Position numbers and translations under genes: made by a program. A stretch of DNA of 42,528 nucleotides from an uncultured Erysipelotrichaceae bacterium. Its GTDB lineage: Bacteria; Bacillota_I; Bacilli_A; RF39; UBA660. Of this stretch, positions 35,875 through 42,528 are shown in pieces. How positions within the stretch are numbered: position 1 is the first letter of the stretch; every line of letters starts with the position of its first letter. Below the pieces are notes generated by a model. That model ran no database searches. It was not told the DNA's origin and was given only the letters and a program-made list of their open reading frames with translations. Where the stretch lies: contig CADAMI010000005.1 of assembly GCA_902788975.1 (NCBI GenBank), positions 1 to 42,528 of the forward strand. Direction: 5' to 3'.

Positions 35875-36000
35875 TTTTTACACATCCTTTCCTATGCCAT
35901 AAATAAAAGTCCCCATTACTGAGGACTAAAAAATACATTATTTTTTTATTCCTCGGTAAGATTTTTAAACTTCCGTCCTTACTGTCTTTGGCATAAATTC
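35875..36000 (-). promoter_or_regulatory. L10 leader with transcription attenuator
   Basis: On the minus strand the conserved GACAGTAAGGACGG (35975-35988 region) and CTTACCGAGG form the kink-turn that binds L10(L12)4, and GCCAAAG at one end pairs with CTATGCC-type sequence before AAAGGATG. Between them a 7-bp stem (35908-35914 with 35921-35927) followed by TTTATTT is a factor-independent terminator. The layout matches the L10 leader of Bacillota, in which excess L10 promotes termination. Confidence 0.85.
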
Positions 36001-36015
36001 TTCGTTTCGTTTTAC

Positions 36016-36044
36016 ATTATATAATATAATCTACTATTTGTCAA
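36016..36044 (-). promoter_or_regulatory. Promoter of rplJ-rplL
   Basis: TTGACA (36044-36039), a 17-nt spacer, then TATAAT (36021-36016) on the minus strand. It overlaps the rplA stop codon and gives the L10 leader its own start. Confidence 0.85.
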
Positions 36045-36729
36045 ATGAATTTAAATCTAATTTAACTCCAGGACCCATTGTAGATGATATTGAAATATTT
36101 TTTACATAATTTCCTTTAACACTAGCAGGTTTAAGTTTTAATATTGTACTTACAAAAGCATTTAAGTTTTCAACTAACTTAGCTTCATCAAAACTAGCTT
36201 TACCAATAATTCCATGAATATTGCCAAAACTATCAGTTCTATATTCAACTTTACCTTTCTTAGTATCTTCTACTGCCTTTTTAACATCAATAGTAACTGT
36301 TCCAGTCTTTGGATTTGGCATTAATCCCTTAGGTCCTAAAATTTTACCAATTTTACCAAGCATTGGCATCATTTCTGGAGTAGCAATAATTACATCATAT
36401 TCAAACCAATTTTCTTTTTCGATTTTTTCGATTAAATCTGCATCTCCAACAAAGTCAGCGCCAGCATCTTTAGCAGCTTTAGCTTGGTCACCTTTAGCAA
36501 GCACTAATACTTTATGACTTTTACCAGTACCATTAGGTAAAACTACAGCACCTCTTAATTGTTGATCTGCTTTTCTAGTATCTAAGTTCATATTCATAGC
36601 TACTTCTACAGTTTCATCAAATTTAGCACTTGATGCTTCTTTAACTAGCTTAACAGCTTCTTCTGCAGTATAAGCTTTTTTCTTATCAACTTGTGTTGCT
36701 AATGAAGCATATCTTTTACTCTTCTTCAT
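36034..36729 (-). CDS. rplA: Ribosomal protein uL1
   Basis: 231 residues. '[35 protein letters not shown]', '[14 protein letters not shown]' and '[12 protein letters not shown]' are diagnostic. It forms the L1 stalk at the E site and commonly represses its own mRNA. An L1-binding-like hairpin sits directly before it, overlapping its ribosome site. It is second in the rplK-rplA unit. Confidence 0.98.
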   Translation of the reverse strand: MKKSKRYASLATQVDKKKAYTAEEAVKLVKEASSAKFDETVEVAMNMNLDTRKADQQLRGAVVLPNGTGKSHKVLVLAKGDQAKAAKDAGADFVGDADLIEKIEKENWFEYDVIIATPEMMPMLGKIGKILGPKGLMPNPKTGTVTIDVKKAVEDTKKGKVEYRTDSFGNIHGIIGKASFDEAKLVENLNAFVSTILKLKPASVKGNYVKNISISSTMGPGVKLDLNSFDK

Positions 36730-36732
36730 AAT

Positions 36733-36773
36733 TTCCTCCTTATGTGGTCTCGCGGACTAAATCCTTCCACATA
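36733..36773 (-). promoter_or_regulatory. L1-type autoregulatory hairpin between rplK and rplA
   Basis: Stem TATGTGG/CCACATA (36767-36773 with 36741-36747 on the plus strand), an asymmetric internal loop and a GTC/GAC inner stem mimic the L1 site of 23S rRNA. The rplA ribosome site AAGGAGG follows immediately, so L1 binding would block translation. Confidence 0.7.
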
Positions 36774-36800
36774 GGCATTAACCTATATGTATTAATTTTA

Positions 36801-37220
36801 TTATTCTTCTACTTTAATTCCCATGTTACGAGCAGTTCCTTCAACTATCTTCATAGCATGTTCAACGTCGTAAGCGTTTAAATCAGGTAACTTAGTTTCT
36901 GCTACTTCTTTAAGTTGATCCTTAGTGATTGTAGCAACAGTTTCTCCTTTTGCAGCCCCAGATTTAATTTTTGCTACTTTCTTAAGTAAGAATGCAGCTG
37001 GTGGAGTCTTTAATACGAAATCGAAAGTTCTATCTTCATATATAGAAATTTCAACTGGTAATACGTCTCCTCCCTTATCTCTAGTTGCATCATTGAATTT
37101 TGTACAAAATTCTTGTAAATTAATACCTGCTGGTCCTAATACAGTTCCAACTGGTGGAGCTGGTGTAGCTTTTCCTGCAGGAATTTGCAACTTAATTTTC
37201 TTTGTAATTGCTTTTGCCAT
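36801..37220 (-). CDS. rplK: Ribosomal protein uL11
   Basis: 139 residues. '[34 protein letters not shown]' (the proline-rich thiopeptide/GTPase-centre domain) and '[12 protein letters not shown]' at the C-terminus. It binds the 23S rRNA GTPase-associated centre. ATG 37220 follows AGGAGGTGTAATTCG. A promoter at 37327-37355 and a second L1-type hairpin precede it. Confidence 0.98.
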   Translation of the reverse strand: MAKAITKKIKLQIPAGKATPAPPVGTVLGPAGINLQEFCTKFNDATRDKGGDVLPVEISIYEDRTFDFVLKTPPAAFLLKKVAKIKSGAAKGETVATITKDQLKEVAETKLPDLNAYDVEHAMKIVEGTARNMGIKVEE

Positions 37221-37252
37221 CGAATTACACCTCCTATATAATGTATTTCGCG

Positions 37253-37285
37253 AGTGGTCATAATAGCCGTCCGCAGCCTCCCACT
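37253..37285 (-). promoter_or_regulatory. Second L1-type hairpin, in the rplK leader
   Basis: AGTGG/CCACT stem with a 5' GGAGG-type internal loop and a GC-rich top resembles the element at 36733-36773 (both have a GTGG..A-rich bulge..GACCAC layout). It is about 33 nt before the rplK start codon. This is the usual L1 site of the L11-L1 operon leader. Confidence 0.6.
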
Positions 37286-37326
37286 AAACTCTTATTAACT
37301 ATATAATAATACACAATCGCGAAAGT

Positions 37327-37355
37327 AATATACCATAAACTTTATAATTTTGCAA
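37327..37355 (-). promoter_or_regulatory. Promoter of rplK-rplA
   Basis: TTGCAA (37355-37350), a 17-nt spacer, then TATATT (37332-37327) on the minus strand with TG-G before the -10. Confidence 0.8.
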
Positions 37356-37362
37356 GATATTT

Positions 37363-37689
37363 TTATCTTGTTTTACTTTTAGTTTTATCTTTTGACATTT
37401 TATCTAATTTATCGAATGCATGAACTAATTCCATCAAACCTTCTCCGTATGATGAACCATATACTAAAGCATCAGCATCTATAATAATACCTGAAGTTTG
37501 ACAAAACTTTAAAAATCTTGCAAATTTAAGTGGATCAAACTTACGATTAATTCCTTGACGATCAGTACCATGTGCAAAGTTAAAAGATACTCCACCATTA
37601 CCTATAATATATAACTGTTTTTCTTCAGCTATGCCATAAGTTTCAAATAGATCTAATGCTTCATTCATTTCTTCTCTTAAATTTTTCAT
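37363..37689 (-). CDS. Small protein of unknown function between nusG and rplK
   Basis: 108 residues. An N-terminal helix ('LREEMNEALDLFETYGIAEE') is followed by a Gly-rich segment ('LYIIGNGGVSFNFAHGTDRQGI') and a helix pair, then a Lys-rich tail. No family is recognised. AAGGAGA stands before ATG 37689, 26 nt after nusG, so it is transcribed with secE-nusG. The conserved-looking position among core transcription and translation genes suggests a related role, but nothing in the sequence shows one. Confidence 0.7.
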   Translation of the reverse strand: MKNLREEMNEALDLFETYGIAEEKQLYIIGNGGVSFNFAHGTDRQGINRKFDPLKFARFLKFCQTSGIIIDADALVYGSSYGEGLMELVHAFDKLDKMSKDKTKSKTR

Positions 37690-37715
37690 TCAACCAAATC
37701 TCCTTAACAATATTT

Positions 37716-38528
37716 TTATTTTAAATTTTCAATTTGTGAAAGTTCTACTTCAACAGAAGTTTCTTGGCCAAATAAATCCAGTAATAATTCTACTTGTTTT
37801 TTCTCTAAATCATACTTGCTAATCTTACCTGTCATGCCTTTAAATGGTCCATCAGTAATCTTAACTTGCTTTCCTTCTGCTAAATCATTAGCAAGATCTA
37901 ATCTAGACATACCCATATTAGATAGAATTCTATCAACTTCTTCAGGTAATAATGGAATAGGTTTAGCTCCTTTACCAGAAGATCCAATGAATCCAGTAAC
38001 TCCTTGTGTATTACGAACAATGAACCAAACTTCGTCTGACATTATCATTTCAACTAATACATAACCTGGAAACATCTTCTTAACTTTTTCCTTTTTAACA
38101 CCATCTTTATATTCAACAATAGTTTGTTCAGGAACAATTACTCTAAATATACTTTCCTGAATATCAGTTGAATTTTTAATCATCATATCAAGTTTTTCTT
38201 TAACTTTATATTCATATCCACTAACTGTATTAACAACATACCATTCTTTTTTCATTACTTTGCCAAACTCCTTAAAGTATATTCCAAAAAATAATACAAA
38301 TGCTACTGCTGCAACAGAATATTTAACTAGATCTTTACCACTAGTCCATTTAATTCTTTTAATTTCTTTCCCTACACCTTTGAAATATTTACTAATGCTC
38401 TTAAAGATATTAACTTTATTTTTTTTCTCCTTTTTAGTCTTCTTTACTTCAGCAATATAACTTTCTCTCTTTTTACTTCCCGTTTTTGTTGAAACATTTT
38501 TTATTTCTTTCTTTTCTTCCTTTTTCAT
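37716..38528 (-). CDS. nusG: SecE-NusG in-frame fusion (or secE and nusG without an intervening stop)
   Basis: 270 residues. Residues 1-40 are Lys-rich. Residues about 42-86 match SecE ('KYFKGVGKEIKRIKWTSGKDL' then a hydrophobic helix ending 'FFGIYF'). Met92 ('MKKEWYVVNTVSGYE') starts a complete 179-residue NusG, with NGN domain ('MFPGYVLVEM', 'GVTGFIGSSGKGAKPIPL') and KOW domain ('GKQVKITDGPFKGMTGKI'). The SecE part lacks the usual 10-15 residues after the helix. An AAGGAG lies 12 nt before the NusG ATG (38255), so NusG may also be made alone. ATG 38528 has GGAGG at 5 nt. SecE is part of the SecYEG channel; NusG binds RNA polymerase. Confidence 0.9.
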   Translation of the reverse strand: MKKEEKKEIKNVSTKTGSKKRESYIAEVKKTKKEKKNKVNIFKSISKYFKGVGKEIKRIKWTSGKDLVKYSVAAVAFVLFFGIYFKEFGKVMKKEWYVVNTVSGYEYKVKEKLDMMIKNSTDIQESIFRVIVPEQTIVEYKDGVKKEKVKKMFPGYVLVEMIMSDEVWFIVRNTQGVTGFIGSSGKGAKPIPLLPEEVDRILSNMGMSRLDLANDLAEGKQVKITDGPFKGMTGKISKYDLEKKQVELLLDLFGQETSVEVELSQIENLK

Positions 38529-38576
38529 TTTAACCTCCACATTAATTCAAAATAAAAACACCTTCGTGCTGACTAA

Positions 38577-38605
38577 AATATAGCATATCTTCATTCATTT
38601 GTCAA
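38577..38605 (-). promoter_or_regulatory. Promoter of secE-nusG
   Basis: TTGACA (38605-38600), a 17-nt spacer, then TATATT (38582-38577) on the minus strand. The short leader carries a CAC-GAAG-GTG mini-hairpin followed by T-rich sequence. Confidence 0.85.
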
Positions 38606-38626
38606 CAAAAACAGTGCTTTTTCTTA

Positions 38627-39121
38627 TTATTTAAGTTTCCTAATTAATTCTTTAACATGTTTTTCTTCTAATCCGCCATCATAAAAACTAGTTTTTACAA
38701 GCTTATTAATTATATCTTCTTCATAATCATCAAATATATCATCGTCTAAAACAACATATTGATCTACTTGATTTTCCATTAAATATTCTCTTATACCACT
38801 TCCTCGATTACTACCATTATCAATCGTGTATCCAATAATTGGAATACCTAGTCTAATTAATTCATCCATTATATATGGAAAAATATTTAATTTCTTCCAA
38901 GATGAAATAATAACCACTTGAGACTCGGTTTCATAAATAACATTTTTTAAAATATTTAGTTTTTCAAAATCAATATCCATCATTTGCCTTTTAACCAAAA
39001 AGTCAATATTATCTGAATCATATTCATTATCTTTATAAAATTGTTTTACTAAATCATGATTACCAGCAAAAAAAGCATCACTATTTAAAACACCATCAAT
39101 ATCTAAAAAAATTATTTTCAT
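38627..39121 (-). CDS. HAD-like phosphatase domain protein
   Basis: 164 residues from ATG 39121. 'IIFLDIDGVLNSD' holds the nucleophile and acid Asp pair of the HAD fold. 'VVIISSWKK' gives the Ser of motif 2, and 'VVLDDDIFDDYEEDIINKLVKTSFYDGGL' the acidic motif 4. This layout matches the HAD_SAK family, which includes domains tied to RNA repair. Substrate unknown. The upstream in-frame 24 residues are rejected because they include the gene's own promoter. It is a single-gene unit between csp and secE-nusG. Confidence 0.85.
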   Translation of the reverse strand: MKIIFLDIDGVLNSDAFFAGNHDLVKQFYKDNEYDSDNIDFLVKRQMMDIDFEKLNILKNVIYETESQVVIISSWKKLNIFPYIMDELIRLGIPIIGYTIDNGSNRGSGIREYLMENQVDQYVVLDDDIFDDYEEDIINKLVKTSFYDGGLEEKHVKELIRKLK

Positions 39122-39148
39122 AAAAATCACCACAAAAAATTTTTCATT

Positions 39149-39177
39149 ATTATACAATATTAAAAATAAAAAAACAA
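39149..39177 (-). promoter_or_regulatory. Promoter of the HAD gene
   Basis: TTGTTT (39177-39172), a 17-nt spacer, then TATAAT (39154-39149) on the minus strand. The -35 lies in the T-run of the csp terminator. Confidence 0.6.
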
Positions 39178-39196
39178 GAATTGAACAAATCAATCC
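39162..39196 (-). terminator. Terminator of the cold-shock gene
   Basis: A 7-bp stem GGATTGA/TCAATTC (39190-39196 with 39178-39184, one G-T pair) with a 5-nt loop, then a long T-run leftward. Confidence 0.7.
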
Positions 39197-39205
39197 TCAT
39201 TTATA

Positions 39206-39421
39206 CTACATAACTTTTTCAGATGTTGATGGTCTAACATTAATTGCTTGAAGTCCTTTGGGAGTTTCAATTAAATCAAATTCAACTCTTTGACCTTCGG
39301 ATAATGTTTTGTAACCATCTTGTTTAATTGCTGAATAATGAACAAAAATATCTTCGTTCTCTGCATAATCAATAAAGCCATAACCCTTTTCGTTGTTAAA
39401 CCACTTTACATTTCCAAACAT
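39206..39421 (-). CDS. Cold-shock protein (CspA family)
   Basis: 71 residues, a single OB fold. RNP1 'GYGFIDY' and RNP2 'DIFVHYSAI' after '[11 protein letters not shown]' are intact. It binds single-stranded RNA and DNA as a chaperone. A strong promoter (39460-39488) lies about 39 nt before ATG 39421, with GAGGTG as ribosome site. It forms a single-gene unit. The leader is short, unlike the long cold-box leader of E. coli cspA. Confidence 0.97.
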   Translation of the reverse strand: MFGNVKWFNNEKGYGFIDYAENEDIFVHYSAIKQDGYKTLSEGQRVEFDLIETPKGLQAINVRPSTSEKVM

Positions 39422-39459
39422 CTAATACACCTCACAATCTAGTAATCACTTACAAATAA

Positions 39460-39488
39460 ATTATAATATATGATAATTTGTTCTGCAA
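39460..39488 (-). promoter_or_regulatory. Promoter of the cold-shock gene
   Basis: TTGCAG (39488-39483), a 17-nt spacer, then TATAAT (39465-39460) on the minus strand. Confidence 0.85.
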
Positions 39489-39643
39489 CGAAATTTAAAC
39501 CACAAATTTCGACAATATTAATACTTTTTATATGTTTTGGAGCAAATTACCAAAAATATTTTATCATAATTTATATACTATATAGTAAATCGACCCCATA
39601 ATTATACTTTTTGTGCCCTATCATTATTTTTGACATAATTAAA

Positions 39644-39659
39644 AGAGCTTTAAAGCTCT
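39644..39659 (-). terminator. Terminator of parAB
   Basis: Perfect palindrome AGAGCTTTAAAGCTCT followed by TTTT leftward, overlapping the parB stop. Confidence 0.75.
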
Positions 39660-40542
39660 AATTAATTTTAATATTCATAATATCTAATAATCTATCCAAG
39701 TCATTATTATCAGAGAATATTATTTCAATTTTTTTACCACTAACCTTAACTTTAGTTCCAAAATGTTCTCTAAGTTCTTTTTCAATATAATAATATTCAT
39801 TATCATTGTTTTTATTAGTTCTAGTTATTGGATTCTTTCTTTTTATATCAGAAGTTTTACTTAATTCTTCAATATCCCTAACCGATAAGTTTTCATCAAC
39901 AATTTTTTTAGCATATTCTCTAACTTTTTCAGTATCATCAAGTTTACTAAGTTCTCTAGCATGTCCCATTGAAAGTTTCCCATCAAGTACCATATTTTGA
40001 ACCGATGTTGGTAAATTTAATAATCCTAAAATATTAGTTATACTACTTCTGCTTTTACCAAGTTTTAATGCTAGTTCATCTTGAGTAATATGCAAGCTAT
40101 CAATAATTCCTTTATATGCCCATGCAAGTTCAATCGCCGTTAAATTTTCTCTTTGTAAGTTTTCAAGTAAAGCAATTTCACGCATAAGTTCATCTGAAAA
40201 ATCTTTAATAATCGCCGGAATTTTTTCTAATCCCGCCAACTTAGATGCTCTAACACGCCTTTCACCTGCAATCAAATCATAGCCTTTTATACTTTTCTTA
40301 ACAATTATTGGTTGAAAGACACCATAGTTTTTTATTGATTCTGCTAATTCCCTTAAAGCTTCATCATTAAATGTCTTTCTAGGTTGATAAGGATTACTCC
40401 TAATTTCAGAAAGTGGTATTTCCTTAATATCTGATTCATTTGCTGAATCTAAAATACTAGATTCAAATGAATTAAAATCTAACACTTCACTATCAAATAA
40501 TTGTTCTAAACCCCTACCCAATGCTTTCTTCTTTTGATCCAT
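39658..40542 (-). CDS. parB: Chromosome partitioning protein ParB (Spo0J type)
   Basis: 294 residues from ATG 40542. N-terminal 'KKALGRGLEQLF' (the ParA-activating segment), CTP-binding core 'IRSNPYQPRKTF...LAESIKNYGVFQPIIV...LIAGERRVRASKLAG', arginine/parS region 'LLENLQRENL', HTH 'ITQDELALKLGKSRSSITNILGLLNLP', and a C-terminal dimer domain. It loads on parS sites and recruits SMC. A TTG at 40551 is a possible alternative start closer to AGGAGG. It overlaps the parA 3' end. I found no parS (TGTTTCACGTGAAACA) in the window. Confidence 0.95.
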   Translation of the reverse strand: MDQKKKALGRGLEQLFDSEVLDFNSFESSILDSANESDIKEIPLSEIRSNPYQPRKTFNDEALRELAESIKNYGVFQPIIVKKSIKGYDLIAGERRVRASKLAGLEKIPAIIKDFSDELMREIALLENLQRENLTAIELAWAYKGIIDSLHITQDELALKLGKSRSSITNILGLLNLPTSVQNMVLDGKLSMGHARELSKLDDTEKVREYAKKIVDENLSVRDIEELSKTSDIKRKNPITRTNKNNDNEYYYIEKELREHFGTKVKVSGKKIEIIFSDNNDLDRLLDIMNIKIN

Positions 40543-41329
40543 TTCTCTCAATTACCTCCTTAGCTAAATTAAGATATGCTTTCGTTCCTTTACCTCTTGG
40601 ATCATAATCTAATATTGTTTTCCCATGACTTGGAGCTTCAGCTAACTTAATTAATCTTGGTATAATGGTATCATATACTCTTTCTTTAAAGAATTCTTTT
40701 ATACTACTGATTACTTCCAGTCCTAAATTAGTATTAACACTAAGCATTGTCAAAAGTACTCCTTCAATATCTAAATTAGGATTTACTTTTCTTTGTGCAA
40801 GCATAACCGTATTAATTAGTTGCATAATACCTTCTAACGCATAATACTCACATTGTACAGGTATTAATACTGAATCAGCAGTGGCTAAGGCATTTGTAGT
40901 AAGAATTCCCAAAGAAGGCGGACAATCAATAAGTATATAATCATAATTATCTTTTACCTTAGAAAGTTCATCTCTTAATCTCATAACACGATTAAATTTA
41001 TTATTACTTTCTTTATACTTTCTTTCTAATTCAATAAGTTCCATTTCAACACCAGCTAAATTTAAATATGCTGGAATGACACTCAAATTAACACTCTTAG
41101 TCTTAACAATAGACTGCTCAATTGGTGCTTTCATTGTCAAAACTTCATAAATACTACTGCCAATATTTCTCTTATCTACCCCAACACCAGTTGTAGCATT
41201 TCCTTGTGGATCTAAATCAATCATTAATACTTTTTTACCTAAAACACCTAAAGAAGCTGAAAGATTAATACTTGTTGTAGTTTTACCTACACCACCTTTT
41301 TGATTAACAATTGCAATAATTTTACCCAT
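40514..41329 (-). CDS. parA: Chromosome partitioning ATPase ParA (Soj type)
   Basis: 271 residues. The deviant Walker A 'KGGVGKTTTSINL' has both signature lysines, with 'IDLDPQGNAT' (A') and 'YILIDCPPSLGIL' (Walker B). There is no N-terminal HTH, so it is the chromosomal Soj type. ATP-dependent DNA binding is reset by ParB, made from the overlapping downstream gene (29-nt overlap). In spore formers the pair is also linked to Spo0A control. ATG 41329 follows GAGGTGA. Confidence 0.96.
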   Translation of the reverse strand: MGKIIAIVNQKGGVGKTTTSINLSASLGVLGKKVLMIDLDPQGNATTGVGVDKRNIGSSIYEVLTMKAPIEQSIVKTKSVNLSVIPAYLNLAGVEMELIELERKYKESNNKFNRVMRLRDELSKVKDNYDYILIDCPPSLGILTTNALATADSVLIPVQCEYYALEGIMQLINTVMLAQRKVNPNLDIEGVLLTMLSVNTNLGLEVISSIKEFFKERVYDTIIPRLIKLAEAPSHGKTILDYDPRGKGTKAYLNLAKEVIERNGSKEESIG

Positions 41330-41563
41330 GTTACTTCACCTCATCTAGTATTTAATAAAATGTCAATACTATCAATTAATTTTTATATGTCATACATATT
41401 CATTATTTATTTTATCAAAATTTTTTTAAGTTGAAAAGACTAAATCTCTTTTTTATTAATAATTTAATTAAAACATTATATTATCTAATTAAAATAATAT
41501 AATAGTTATAAAATATAATATAATTTAAATGATACTATAATGGGCCAAGAAAGAGGGAATAAT

Positions 41564-41845
41564 ATGGAAAATATTACCAGTGCAATAAGTGTTCAAGTAG
41601 ATTCACAAGATAAAGAAATGGCAAACGATATCTTAAAAAGTTTAGGGCTAAACATGAGCACCTATGTAAATATGGCTATTAAACAATTATTATATACTAA
41701 CGGTCTTCCATTTGAAGTAAAGAATCCAAGTAACAATGAAACAGTAAATAACAGGCAAGATATAAATGAAATAATTAAAGAAAAAAGTACAAATAACCAT
41801 AGTGATTATGCTCCGATGCCTAATCTAGTAGAATTTTTAAAATAA
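41564..41845 (+). CDS. RelB/DinJ-family antitoxin
   Basis: 93 residues from ATG 41564 (AGAGGG upstream). The N-terminal ribbon-helix-helix pattern 'SAISVQVDSQDKEMANDILKSLGLNMSTYVNMAIKQLL' followed by 'GLPFEVKNPSN' is typical of RelB/DinJ antitoxins, which bind their own promoter and neutralise an RNase toxin. The C-terminal tail is charged and probably disordered until bound. The next gene begins 16 nt later but does not look like a RelE/YafQ toxin. The upstream 200 nt are very AT-rich with several possible -10 boxes; none is convincing. Confidence 0.85.
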   Translation: MENITSAISVQVDSQDKEMANDILKSLGLNMSTYVNMAIKQLLYTNGLPFEVKNPSNNETVNNRQDINEIIKEKSTNNHSDYAPMPNLVEFLK

Positions 41846-41861
41846 AAAGGAGAAATAAACA

Positions 41862-42230
41862 ATGAATCATAAATTATACAAGTATATGAGAATAAATATG
41901 AATCAAAATAATAATATAAATGAATTATATCGTATATTTTGGATTAATACTTTAAAACAATTTAAAGAGAACAATGAAGAAACAGGACTGTATTTTTGGT
42001 TACAAAAAGATAATGAAAACTATGTAATATTTCATCATGGAATACACGGATTAATCAAAGAAACAATTAAAATGACCGAAGAAGAAAAAGAAGTTGTTAT
42101 GAATAGATTAACAAATGATGGCTTTAAAATATCTAAAACTAAAAATAATAGTATTCTTTTAACAATCAACAAAAAAGCGATATTAGACTTCATAGAAAAG
42201 AAGCAAAGCAAGAAGAGATATCTACAGTGA
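41862..42230 (+). CDS. Protein of unknown function downstream of the antitoxin, end altered by a transposon
   Basis: 122 residues, basic, soluble, Asn/Lys-rich, mixed alpha/beta ('GLYFWLQKDNENYVIFHHGIHGLIKETI'). AAAGGAG stands before ATG 41862, 16 nt after the antitoxin gene, so they are cotranscribed. No RelE/YafQ residues are apparent. Its stop codon (42228-42230) lies in the TGAACTACCC sequence typical of the end of an IS200/IS605-type element, so the natural C-terminus may have been replaced. It could be an unfamiliar toxin or unrelated. Confidence 0.65.
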   Translation: MNHKLYKYMRINMNQNNNINELYRIFWINTLKQFKENNEETGLYFWLQKDNENYVIFHHGIHGLIKETIKMTEEEKEVVMNRLTNDGFKISKTKNNSILLTINKKAILDFIEKKQSKKRYLQ

Positions 42231-42342
42231 ACTACCCATCGTCTAAAGCCAACGGGCTTCTTGGTTCTCAGACTTCGTAACCTACAGTCTCCGCAAGCGT
42301 AAATTCGGGATGCTCCATCCCTACTAAATATTTATATTGTAA
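42231..42342 (-). ncRNA. Probable omega RNA / right end of a TnpB element
   Basis: The non-coding tail after tnpB, read leftward, is GC-richer than its surroundings. It has a GGGATGGAGCATCCC hairpin (loop-type, 42307-42322 region), further stems, and a terminal CCCGTTG/CGATGGG hairpin (42234-42255), ending near ACTACCC as do IS200/IS605 right ends. TnpB guide RNAs overlap this end in studied systems. Exact ends are inferred. Confidence 0.6.
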
Positions 42343-42528
42343 TTAAGACATTGTTCTTAATCCCTCTTGTAATATATTTATTGCTGCATTGATATCTCTA
42401 TCATGTTGTGTATGACAATTAGGACATTTCCAATTTCTGATAGATAAATTTTTTACTTCTTTAAACTGATATCCGCATACATGACATAATTGACTACTTG
42501 GATAAAATGCATCTATTTTTATTAATGT
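42343..42528 (-). CDS. tnpB: TnpB (IS200/IS605 family), C-terminal 61 residues, cut by the window edge
   Basis: The frame is open to the window edge. 'SQLCHVCGYQF' and 'WKCPNCHTQHDRDINAAINIL' give the CxxC...CxxC zinc finger and the last RuvC Asp ('DRD'), diagnostic of TnpB. It ends 'GLRTMS' with TAA at 42343-42345. TnpB is an RNA-guided nuclease encoded by IS200/IS605 and IS607 elements and the ancestor of Cas12. Whether the rest of the gene, or a TnpA transposase, is intact cannot be seen. Confidence 0.9.
   Translation of the reverse strand, partial: TLIKIDAFYPSSQLCHVCGYQFKEVKNLSIRNWKCPNCHTQHDRDINAAINILQEGLRTMS

Noticed and set aside
41330-41563. Chromosomal origin or parS sites next to parAB
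   Set aside because: Very AT-rich, but no DnaA box cluster or TGTTTCACGTGAAACA-like site was found, and no dnaA, rsmG or mnmG is nearby.

Overview
The window is about 30% GC, uses Shine-Dalgarno sites on nearly every gene, and carries a PASTA-domain Ser/Thr kinase, a lipoteichoic-acid-synthase-type enzyme, ClpC, PepF and a SigK-type sporulation sigma factor fragment. This points to an AT-rich, peptidoglycan-containing member of the Bacillota (Bacilli/Erysipelotrichia-like or a relative). I cannot name the genus. No rRNA, tRNA or CRISPR array was seen.

Layout. (1) Positions 1-4089 are the right-hand end of a mobile element: leftward cargo genes (membrane protein, 71-aa protein, HTH replication-type protein), a 671-nt repeat-rich non-coding region, and a large serine recombinase. 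The recombinase abuts a start-less sigma factor fragment (4078-4467) matching the C-terminal half of SigK. The arrangement resembles the skin element of Bacillus, in which a serine recombinase excises DNA from sigK during sporulation. (2) 4525-13232 is housekeeping DNA: rpmB, then a leftward series (LTA-synthase-like, pepF, 64-aa orphan, ychF, GtrA, AbgT transporter, DUF951, trmL, membrane protein). (3) 13348-21416 is rightward: the tight cluster rlmN-prpC-prkC-rsgA-rpe (translation and cell-envelope signalling), then clpC and queH. (4) 21445-24393 are leftward uncharacterised envelope/coiled-coil genes. (5) 24469-38528 is the transcription/translation block: secE-nusG (one reading frame here), rplK-rplA, rplJ-rplL and rpoB-rpoC, with thyA-dfrA, gpmA and an orphan gene placed between rplL and rpoB. 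(6) 38627-41329 has a HAD protein, a cold-shock protein and parB-parA. (7) 41564-42528 is accessory: a RelB/DinJ-type antitoxin, an unknown partner, and the 3' end of a TnpB element with its probable omega RNA.

Regulation is readable. Many promoters have -35 and -10 boxes exactly 17 nt apart, often with an extended TGn -10. The ribosomal genes carry an L10-type leader with an attenuator and two L1-type hairpins. Most transcription units end in clear hairpin/T-tract terminators.

The strongest candidates for something new are the skin-like element in sigK, the in-frame SecE-NusG fusion, which is topologically puzzling, and the direct repeats and paired palindromes beside the recombinase gene.
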